From: Aulosira sp. FACHB-615
GTDB lineage: Bacteria > Cyanobacteriota > Cyanobacteriia > Cyanobacteriales > Nostocaceae
DNA length: 30,712 nt
Assembly (NCBI RefSeq): GCF_014698045.1
Contig: NZ_JACJSE010000048.1
Coordinates: forward strand, 1 to 30,712
Direction of reading: 5' to 3'
Below the pieces are notes generated by a model. It had not been told where the DNA came from. It ran no database searches and worked only from the letters and a program-made list of their open reading frames with translations. Each line of letters begins with the position of its first letter. Position 1 is the first letter of the stretch. A program made the position numbers and the translations under genes. Shown piece by piece: positions 23,889 through 30,712 of the stretch.

Positions 23889-26800
23889 TTAAACAATCAC
23901 AAAATTGCTGACATTCAAAGCCGGCGCACCAGACAATTGTGCTAGTTGTACTTGTCTGAATCCACCAGCATTACCATCTTGGTCAAAGTACAACGCACCA
24001 GTAATATTGTTATAGATGAATCTTTGATCGGTGTTGCTTGCAGCAGTTCCCAAGGTAAACTGACTAATCGATAGCGCCCCAGCTAATAAACCACCACCAA
24101 AACCAGCCGCAGATATCTGAATGATGTCATTACTAATGCTGAAGTCAGTAATTGTGTCAATACCTTCATTAAAACGATTAAAGACAAAGGTATCTGCACC
24201 GCTACCACCCGTGATCAAGTCATTACCTACGCCACCAATGAGAAAATCATTGCCATTACCACCAATCAAAGTATCATTTCCGCTACCGCCATCCAGGGTG
24301 TTATTCCCAGTAGCTTCTACAGCCGACAGAGTATCATTACCACTGTCACCATTGAGTATGTTATTGCCTCTGGAATAGTCAACCGTCAACACATCGTTAC
24401 CAATACCACCATAGAGGGTGTTAATGCCAAACGAACCGACGGCGGACAATTCATCATTACCAACACCACCATCAAGTAAGTTATTCCCTTCAGAATATTC
24501 CACACTTAACCTGTCATTACCGCCTGCGGCAGTGAGGATATTATTGCCCACAGAAGCATCTGCCAACAACACATCATCACCGTTACCACCATTGAGGGTG
24601 TTATCACCTGTGGATTGACTGACATCTAAGATATTGCGCCCAACACCACTGTTGAGGATGTTATCACCAGAGGAACCAATTGCCGAAAGATAATCATCAC
24701 CGTTACCACCTTCGAGGGTATTATTACCACTGGACTGATCTACATCTAATGTGTCGTCACCTGCATTACCAATGAGAGTGTTATCGCCCTCAGAAAGATA
24801 AGCCGACAGGGTATCGTTCCCAGTATCAGCAATGAGAGTGTTATTACCTGTGGATTGACTGACATCTAAGGTATTGCGTCCAGCGCCACCATTGAGGGTG
24901 TTATCACCAGAGGAACCAATTGCTGAGAGATAATCATCGCCACTACCACCATTCAGGGTGTTATCACCAGTGGACTCATCGGCATTTAATATGTCACTCC
25001 CTGTATTACCAATGAGAGTGTTATCGCCCTCGGAACGATAAGCAGACAGGGTATCATTACCATCGTCACCAATGAGTAGGTTGTTACCACTGGAATAGTC
25101 AACAGTTAATATATCGTTACCATGACCACCATCGAGGGTGTTAACGCCAGAGGAACCAACAGCAGACAGATAGTCATCACCAGCACCACCATCAAGCAGG
25201 TTATTCCCTTCAGAATATTCCGCACTTAATCTGTCATTACCACCTCTAGCAATGAGGGTGTTATTGCCCACAGAAGCATCTGCCAACAACACATCGTCAG
25301 CATTATCACCATTGAGGGTGTTATTACCACTGGACTGATTCACATTTAAGGTATTACGCCCAAGACCACCGTTGAGGGTGTTATTCCCAGTGGAACCAAT
25401 AGCTGAAAGATGATCATCACCGCTACCACCATTGAGGGTGTTATTACCAATGGACTCATCCGCATCTAATGTGTCGTCACCTGCATCACCAATGAGAGTG
25501 TTATCACCCTCAGAACGATAAGCAGATAGAGTATCGTTACCGCCACCACCATTCAGCAGGTTATCCCCGGTAGATTCATCAACTATTAACCTATCGTTAC
25601 CTTCGCCACCGTTGAGGGTGTTATTACCAGAGGAACCAATCGCTGAAATATAATCATCCCCAGCACCGCCGTTGATAACATCATTGCCACCACTGCCACC
25701 AGAAAGTGTATCGTTGCCGTTGGTTCCTATGATGTTGTCACTGAAGGCTGTACCAATCAGCTCCAGACTTTCGATATTTCTGTAGTTAACTCGATTTGTG
25801 CCTGCGGTAATTCTACCGCTATTGGTTGACGAGTTGTATGTGGAAGTGATGCCGGCTGTAGCGTTGCTGTAATCAACAAAAAGGTAATCGTAGTCTGCGC
25901 CACCGTCAACTGTTTGTACTACCAGGGTTGTTGACTGTTGTAAGGCAGTACTCACATAGATTGCGTCATCACCTCCGCCACCGTTGAGGTTGTTATTACC
26001 GGATGCACCCAGGGCAGACAATTCGTCATTTCCTGCGTCGCCATTGAGGGTGTTGTTACCTGTGGAATCGTCAACATTTAATATGTCGTCGCCTTCGCCA
26101 CCGTTGAGGGTGTTATTACCAAATGAACCAGCAGCCAACAGTTCATCATCACCAGCCCCACCTTCTAAGGTGTTATCGCCTGTAGACTGATCAACAATTA
26201 AAATGTCGTCGCCATCTTCACCATCCAAGAGGTTATCACCTTCGGAACCAACGGCAGACAGATAATCATCATCAGCGCCACCATAAAGAGAATTAGCGCC
26301 ACTTGATTGATCTGCGTCTAAGATGTCCTCTCCATCACCACCGTAGAGAGTATTATCTCCAGTGGAATTGATTGCCGATAAGAAATCATCACCGATATCA
26401 CCATAGAGGTAATTGTCGCCACTTGACTGATCTACATCTAAGGTATCGTCGCCTGCGCCACCATTGAGGATGTTATCACCTGTGGAACGATAAGCTGTCA
26501 GGGTATCGTTACCGTCTTGGCCATTGAGGACGTTATTACCTGTGGAATCCGTCACATCTAGAGTATCGTCGCCTTCGCCACCATTGAGGAAGTTCCTACC
26601 AGATGAACCCACAGCCGTAATATAATCAGCGCCTGCATCACCATTGAAGACATTATTGCCTGTGGAATTGTCTGCGTTTACTGTATCGTCGCCTTCGCCA
26701 CCATTGAGGGTGTTATTGCCAGATGAACCAGCAGCAGAAAGTTCATCATTCCCCGTACCACCTTCAAGGGTATTATCACCACTAGACTGATCAATAATTA

Positions 26801-29045
26801 AGATGTCGTTGCCACTTCCGCCGTCCAGAAGGTTATTACCTTCGGAACCAACGGCAGACAGATAGTCATCATCAGTACCACCATAGAGATAGTTCTCTCC
26901 AGTGGATTGATCTGCTGTTAAGATATCTTCTCCATCATCACCGTAGAGATTATTATCTCCAGTGGAATCAATTGCTGACAGATAATCGTCGCCACCACCA
27001 CCATAGAGGTAATTGTCACCACTTGACTGATCTACATCTAAGGTATCGTCACCTGCACCACCGTTGAGGTTGTTATAACCAGATGAACGATAAGCTGTCA
27101 GGGTATCATTGCCGTTCTCGCCATTGAGGATGTTATCACCTGTAGAATCGGTTACATCTAAGGTATCAGCACCTGCGCCACCGTTGAGGGTGTTGTAACC
27201 GGATGAACCTACAGCCGTAATATAATCAGCCCCATCACCACCATCCAGCAGGTTATCTCCTGTGGAATTGTCTGCATTTAATGTATCCTGACCATTTCCA
27301 CCATTGAGGATGTTATTCCCAGATGAACCAGCAGCCGACAGTTCATCATTCCCTGTACCACCTTCAAGCAGGTTATTGCCACTAGACTGATCAACAGTTA
27401 AGATATCGTCGCCACCTTCGCCATCCAAGAGGTTATTACCTTCAGAAGCAACGGCAGACAGAGAGTCATCATTAGCACCTCCATAGAGATAGTTCTCTCC
27501 AGTGGATTGATCTGCGTTTAAGATATCTTCTCCATCATCACCGTAGAGATTATTGTCACCAAATGAATCAATTGCTGACAGATAATCGTCGCCACCACCA
27601 CCATAGAGGTAATTGTCGCCACTTGACTGATCTACATCTAAGGTATCAGCACCTGCACCACCGTTGAGGGTGTTGTCACCTGTGGAACGATAAGCTGTTA
27701 GGTTATCGTCGCCGTTCTCGCCATTGAGGATGTTATCACCTGTAGAATCTGTGACATCTAAGGTATCAGCACCTGCACCACCGTTGAGGATGTTGTAACC
27801 GGATGAACCCACAGCCGTAATATAATCAGCACCATCACCACCATCCAGCAGGTTATCTCCTGTGGAATTGTCTGCATTTAATGTATCCTGACCATTTCCA
27901 CCATTGAGGATGTTATTCCCAGATGAACCAGCAGCCGACAGTTCATCATTCCCTGTACCACCTTCAAGCAGGTTATCGCCACTAGACTGATCAACAATTA
28001 AGATGTCGTTGCCACTTCCACCATCCAGGAAGTTATCACCTTCGGAAGCAACGGCAGACAGAGAGTCATTATTAGCACCACCATAGAGATAGTTCTCTCC
28101 AGTGGATTGATCTGCGTTTAAGATATCTTCTCCATCACGACCATAGAGAGTATTATCTCCAGTGGAATCGATCGCAAACAAAGAATCATCACCAACACCA
28201 CCATCCAGGGTGTTATCGCCACTGGACTGATCCACATCCAAGGTATCCGCGCCTGCATCACCGTTGAGTGTGTTGTCACCTGTGGAACGATATGCTGTCA
28301 AGGTATCGTCACCACCATTCCCATTTAGCTGGTTATCCCCTGTGGAATCGGTGACATCTAAGGTATCAGCATCTCCTCCACCGTTGAGGGTGTTATTCCC
28401 AGATGAACCCACAGCCGTAATATAATCAGCACCCCCACCACCATTGAGGGTGTTATTACCTGTGGAATCGTCAGCATTTAATGTATCGTCGCCATCTCCA
28501 CCATTGAGGATGTTATTCCCAAAAGTACCAACAGCCAACAGTTGATCATTACCAGCACGGCCTTCAAGTAGGTTATCGCCGTCGGACTGATTGATATTGA
28601 GGATGTCGTTACCGCCTCCAGCATCAAGGACGTTATTACCTTCAGATGCGATCGCTGAGAGAAAATCATCATTACCACCACCATTCAGCAGGTTATTGCC
28701 TGTTGACTGATCCGCGTTTAAGATATCTTGTCCACCACCACCGTTGAGAACGTTAACCCCAGAGGAACCTACGGCGGCGAGATAATCATCACCGGCACCA
28801 CCATCAACTAGGTTATCACCGCTAGACTGATCCACATCCAATACATCGTCGCCTGCGCCACCATCAAGGATGCTATTTCCAGTGCTTGCAAAATTGGAAA
28901 TATTATCATCTCCAGCGCCACCGTCTAGAATATCGCTGCCGCCATTACCTGATAAATTATCATTTCCACCACGACCTCTAATAATATCGTCACCAGTTGT
29001 GCCAATCAGGTTGTCATCGCCATTGGTACCGTTGATATTTGCCAT
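23889..29045 (-). CDS. Giant RTX-like calcium-binding repeat protein, probably secreted
   Basis: 1718 residues, acidic and almost free of Lys and Cys. The first about 50 residues are standard RTX nonapeptides (GTNGDDNLIG, GGAGDDNI). Then come two long blocks of 20-residue units, each with one GGxGxDxL turn (9 residues) and one D/A-x-S-x-G-D/N-N turn (11 residues). The blocks are split by a non-repetitive segment of about 90 residues (around 25700-25970). The C-terminus has standard nonapeptides (GGVGNDLITGGSGADTFVF) and a cyanobacterial RTX tail ending LNVSNFVIV, consistent with an uncleaved type I secretion signal. No enzyme, adhesin or peptidase domain is visible; a structural surface or matrix role is inferred. 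TAGGT before the ATG is a modest ribosome site. Transcription ends at the 23817 hairpin. Confidence 0.88.
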   Translation of the reverse strand: MANINGTNGDDNLIGTTGDDIIRGRGGNDNLSGNGGSDILDGGAGDDNISNFASTGNSILDGGAGDDVLDVDQSSGDNLVDGGAGDDYLAAVGSSGVNVLNGGGGQDILNADQSTGNNLLNGGGNDDFLSAIASEGNNVLDAGGGNDILNINQSDGDNLLEGRAGNDQLLAVGTFGNNILNGGDGDDTLNADDSTGNNTLNGGGGADYITAVGSSGNNTLNGGGDADTLDVTDSTGDNQLNGNGGDDTLTAYRSTGDNTLNGDAGADTLDVDQSSGDNTLDGGVGDDSLFAIDSTGDNTLYGRDGEDILNADQSTGENYLYGGANNDSLSAVASEGDNFLDGGSGNDILIVDQSSGDNLLEGGTGNDELSAAGSSGNNILNGGNGQDTLNADNSTGDNLLDGGDGADYITAVGSSGYNILNGGAGADTLDVTDSTGDNILNGENGDDNLTAYRSTGDNTLNGGAGADTLDVDQSSGDNYLYGGGGDDYLSAIDSFGDNNLYGDDGEDILNADQSTGENYLYGGANDDSLSAVASEGNNLLDGEGGDDILTVDQSSGNNLLEGGTGNDELSAAGSSGNNILNGGNGQDTLNADNSTGDNLLDGGDGADYITAVGSSGYNTLNGGAGADTLDVTDSTGDNILNGENGNDTLTAYRSSGYNNLNGGAGDDTLDVDQSSGDNYLYGGGGDDYLSAIDSTGDNNLYGDDGEDILTADQSTGENYLYGGTDDDYLSAVGSEGNNLLDGGSGNDILIIDQSSGDNTLEGGTGNDELSAAGSSGNNTLNGGEGDDTVNADNSTGNNVFNGDAGADYITAVGSSGRNFLNGGEGDDTLDVTDSTGNNVLNGQDGNDTLTAYRSTGDNILNGGAGDDTLDVDQSSGDNYLYGDIGDDFLSAINSTGDNTLYGGDGEDILDADQSSGANSLYGGADDDYLSAVGSEGDNLLDGEDGDDILIVDQSTGDNTLEGGAGDDELLAAGSFGNNTLNGGEGDDILNVDDSTGNNTLNGDAGNDELSALGASGNNNLNGGGGDDAIYVSTALQQSTTLVVQTVDGGADYDYLFVDYSNATAGITSTYNSSTNSGRITAGTNRVNYRNIESLELIGTAFSDNIIGTNGNDTLSGGSGGNDVINGGAGDDYISAIGSSGNNTLNGGEGNDRLIVDESTGDNLLNGGGGNDTLSAYRSEGDNTLIGDAGDDTLDADESIGNNTLNGGSGDDHLSAIGSTGNNTLNGGLGRNTLNVNQSSGNNTLNGDNADDVLLADASVGNNTLIARGGNDRLSAEYSEGNNLLDGGAGDDYLSAVGSSGVNTLDGGHGNDILTVDYSSGNNLLIGDDGNDTLSAYRSEGDNTLIGNTGSDILNADESTGDNTLNGGSGDDYLSAIGSSGDNTLNGGAGRNTLDVSQSTGNNTLIADTGNDTLSAYLSEGDNTLIGNAGDDTLDVDQSSGNNTLEGGNGDDYLSAIGSSGDNILNSGVGRNILDVSQSTGDNTLNGGNGDDVLLADASVGNNILTAAGGNDRLSVEYSEGNNLLDGGVGNDELSAVGSFGINTLYGGIGNDVLTVDYSRGNNILNGDSGNDTLSAVEATGNNTLDGGSGNDTLIGGNGNDFLIGGVGNDLITGGSGADTFVFNRFNEGIDTITDFSISNDIIQISAAGFGGGLLAGALSISQFTLGTAASNTDQRFIYNNITGALYFDQDGNAGGFRQVQLAQLSGAPALNVSNFVIV
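24301..25680 (-). repeat. 60-nt repeat block encoding the C-terminal RTX-like array
   Basis: About 23 units of exactly 60 bp without indels. Alternating units encode two versions (Asp-rich and SA-rich). A higher-order period of 720 bp is visible: the units at 24481 and 24541 recur at 25201 and 25261 with few changes. Confidence 0.85.
25981..28860 (-). repeat. 60-nt repeat block encoding the N-terminal RTX-like array
   Basis: About 48 units of exactly 60 bp without indels. The DVTDST unit recurs at 26521, 27121, 27721 and 28321, a 600-bp higher-order period of ten units. The 120 bp at 27241-27360 are identical to 27841-27960, indicating recent duplication or gene conversion. Confidence 0.9.
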
Positions 29046-30253
29046 AACTTTTACCTAAATAAATTGATTGATTCAGCCAGTTGAAAGTTTTTAAACTGCA
29101 ATTTTCGCTGTTTTCAAAAATGAAAATTATGCTGATGGTTGACTCTCTCAGCATATTGTTTCAGCATCACAGCAATACAATTCAGTTAAATTATTCATAC
29201 ACAACTCGCAACATAGTCCTGGCGGCTACTGTTGCTTTCAACAATTACAAACATATTTAACTGAAGCATATTTAGATTACATAACAAAGTAATTTTTTAT
29301 AAAGTTTTCTCCAAAATTTTTCAGAAACACATTTGCAGAATAGATTGTTTTTTAGCTGATTTTTAAGTCTTAATAGAATGTGATTTTGCAAAGTTTCTGA
29401 AGAAGTTTCTCGTGACATCAGTATATCAGCCCATAGATAACTGAGAAACTTTTGCAAGATATTGCAGGGTGAGTAAAATTTAAGATTAAACAATACCAAT
29501 TTTCTGAATCTTGTATGAACATTACTGTTGTCCAGTAAAATCACTACACTCTTCTCAGAGTATGAGCATGTTTTTAGCTGGTTAATTGATGTATTATTTA
29601 TGTCAAATTGGTATGTAGGATATTGTTAGTTGTTATTGATCTCTGCATTGCTGGTGCCTTTATGAATTCTCATACAAGCACTCATATTTAGGCTCTATTT
29701 TAACCATCCTTTGATCATTAGCGATCGCTCATCCAACAGCGAAACATCAAGCTTAAAGATGTATTTGACACAGAAAGACAATCCCACAGCTAGATAGGGG
29801 GTTTATACCTATGATTATTTAGTTGAATAAACTAGGTAATATCTAAATAATTTATTGAAATTGTACTGTATATTTACTGAGGTGTCTATTCTCACCAAAA
29901 GCATCTTTACATACTCTTTACAGTACCCATGAAATATATACATATAGTCATCGCAATATTTATATTTGTGTATTATTCACTTTTTGATAGCCAAGAAATA
30001 TGGTAGAGGCAATTAGTAACAAATTTGTCCCGATTAGTGATGGTCAAGATATGAATGTTATCGATGATGAATCAAAAATAAAGAGATAATTAATCTATCT
30101 TTTGAGATGTGGTGCTGAGGGTTTATAATTTTCAGCCAGAATTTGGTGATTTAGCAGATTGCAACAATAATGTTAATTTTTTTAACCTCCTTGCGGGAAG
30201 TACCCCAGTTCCGTTTCACTACACTGGGGGATGAAAGCAAGGGCAGGATCTAG
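29046..30253. other. Gene-poor AT-rich region upstream of the RTX-like gene
   Basis: 1.2 kb with no convincing gene. It should contain the promoter of the RTX-like gene. A 90-codon frame on the minus strand (29272-29544) has no recognisable composition or motif. A 9-bp inverted repeat (ATTATTTAG at 29814-29822, CTAAATAAT at 29843-29851) and two tiny overlapping frames (29929-30006, 30000-30089) are the only other structures I see before the insertion-sequence end at about 30200. Confidence 0.55.
30203..30229. mobile_element. Subterminal hairpin of an IS200/IS605-type element
   Basis: CCCCAGT (30203-30209) and ACTGGGG (30223-30229) form a stem with a 13-base loop, about 25 bp beyond the transposase stop. 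IS200/IS605 elements have such hairpins near their ends instead of terminal inverted repeats, so this is probably the end next to the tnpA 3' side. The exact cleavage site cannot be placed. Confidence 0.55.
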
Positions 30254-30598
30254 TCAACTACTCGGAGAATCTTGCTGCTTGATATATTTCTTCTCTGCGA
30301 GAGACTGCGTCAACAAAACATCAAGCGATACTCCGCCACTGGAATTCACAAAGTATGAGCCAGACCAAAAAACAGGTTTCCAGTAGTATTTGTCAACATG
30401 AGACTTGAACTCCTTGCGAATTAGTCTACTTGATGACGCTTTTAGGACTTTTACAAACTCAGAAATATGATTGTCTGGAGACAGATTGACCAATAGATGA
30501 ACATGGTCTTCTTCGCCATTGAACTCAATCAAAATGCTTTTTTGTTGTTCACAGAGATCCGTAAAAATTGCTTGCATTCTTGTGAGAATTTCAGAAGT
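30254..30598 (-). pseudogene. tnpA: IS200/IS605-type Y1 transposase, 5'-truncated
   Basis: The coding frame shows a single-strand transposase of the HUH/Y1 class: DHVHLLV (HxH), SSRLIRKEF, YYWKPVFWSGSYFV, and the catalytic-Tyr helix KKYIKQQDSP. Reading back past the ATG at 30577, the frame continues as VTSEILTR, which fits the usual N-terminal region of these proteins, but stops being related at about 30598, where another insertion sequence begins. Roughly the first 40 residues are missing. In addition, eight extra codons from a 24-nt repeat (30291-30314) lie between GGVSLDVL and the catalytic Tyr. No tnpB is next to it. Probably inactive. Confidence 0.8.
30291..30314. repeat. 24-nt dispersed repeat inserted in frame in tnpA
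   Basis: The core TCTGCGAGAGACTGCG aligns with the 24-nt repeats at 979-1002 and 10635-10658. Its 24 nt add eight codons to the transposase without shifting the frame. Confidence 0.65.
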
Positions 30599-30616
30599 AA
30601 CGCGATGTGCGACTTA
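30598..30616. mobile_element. Terminal repeat of the insertion sequence at the right edge
   Basis: TAACGCGATGTGCGACTTA matches the end of the MITE at 10548-10566 at 18 of 19 positions. It marks the junction between the truncated tnpA and the transposase fragment to its right, and it overlaps that transposase's stop codon. Confidence 0.65.
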
Positions 30617-30712
30617 ATATTCCGTAACAAGTGCGTCGAATTGAAGAGGATCACAATTGTGGCGATTAAGCCAAAAACAGACGGTATGAGCTAAAATCTT
30701 GCGATTGAGGCG
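30614..30712 (-). CDS. C-terminal end of a DDE transposase (IS982/IS4-like), partial
   Basis: Thirty-two codons enter from the right edge and stop at TAA (30614-30616). The sequence contains RLNRKILAHTVCFWLN and ends LQFDALVTEY. Transposases of the IS982/IS4 type in cyanobacteria end with a similar K-I-L-(A/S)-H-T-(V/I)-x-x-x-L-N helix followed by PLQ-F-x-x-L. The stop is only a few bases from the presumed element end, as is usual for compact insertion sequences. Most of the gene lies outside the window, so family and integrity are uncertain. Confidence 0.55.
   Translation of the reverse strand, partial: RLNRKILAHTVCFWLNRHNCDPLQFDALVTEY

Noticed and set aside
24121..26190. Several Pro/Ser/Leu-rich frames on the + strand within the RTX-like gene
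   Set aside because: They are mirror frames of the Asp/Gly/Asn-rich repeat and share its 60-bp period; no independent evidence.
24301..28860. Regular direct repeats that might suggest a CRISPR array
   Set aside because: Units are contiguous, coding and lack unique spacers; they translate into RTX-like repeats.
29272..29544. 90-codon frame on the minus strand
   Set aside because: Composition and lack of a ribosome site or motif suggest chance in AT-rich DNA.
30198..30240. Possible omega-RNA or TnpB guide region at the IS200-type end
   Set aside because: No tnpB gene or remnant is present nearby; a simple subterminal hairpin explains the structure.

Overview
The window looks like chromosome of a filamentous, probably heterocyst-forming (Nostocales) cyanobacterium. 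The evidence is: roughly 40% GC, many HIP1 octamers (GCGATCGC), heptameric short tandem repeats, 24-nt dispersed repeats and hairpin MITEs of the Nostoc type, and proteins typical of the group (DevBCA-type exporter, cyanobacterial Hfq, DUF1995/LPA3-like protein, a very large RTX-like protein). No database was consulted; assignments rest on motifs and family knowledge.

Layout. 1-4.4 kb: the tail of an unknown gene, 1.4 kb of AT-rich non-coding DNA, a Wzz/BY-kinase-like exopolysaccharide protein and a small membrane protein on the opposite strand. 4.4-10.3 kb: housekeeping genes tex, dapF, hfq and a Kef/CPA2-type antiporter with TrkA domains, separated by heptamer repeat arrays. 10.3-13.5 kb: a GT39-like membrane glycosyltransferase and a TetR regulator, enclosed by two inverted copies of one MITE; another MITE lies just upstream. 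13.6-19 kb: a DevB-DevC-DevA-type exporter whose upstream promoter carries a TetR-like palindrome. The devC and devA genes are separated by about 1.9 kb holding a DUF433/DUF5615 toxin-antitoxin pair, an Uma2 nuclease and MITE ends. 19-23 kb: a DUF1995 protein, an MpaB-type oxygenase, and a TetR-tautomerase-GST cluster with two TetR-like palindromes, followed by a histidine-kinase scrap. 23-29 kb: an FHA membrane protein and a 1718-residue RTX-like protein made of strict 60-nt repeats. 29-30.7 kb: gene-poor DNA, then an IS200/IS605-type transposase gene cut by the end of another insertion sequence.

Functional themes are envelope and export (polysaccharide chain length, lipid/glycan glycosylation, DevBCA efflux, secreted repeat protein) and two TetR-controlled modules, one probably for efflux and one probably for detoxification. 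The most striking structural signals are the asymmetric 20-residue RTX repeat with 600- and 720-nt higher-order periods, the nested repeats (a 24-nt element inside a MITE hairpin loop and, in frame, inside a transposase), and a MITE whose ends match the end of the insertion sequence at the right edge of the window.
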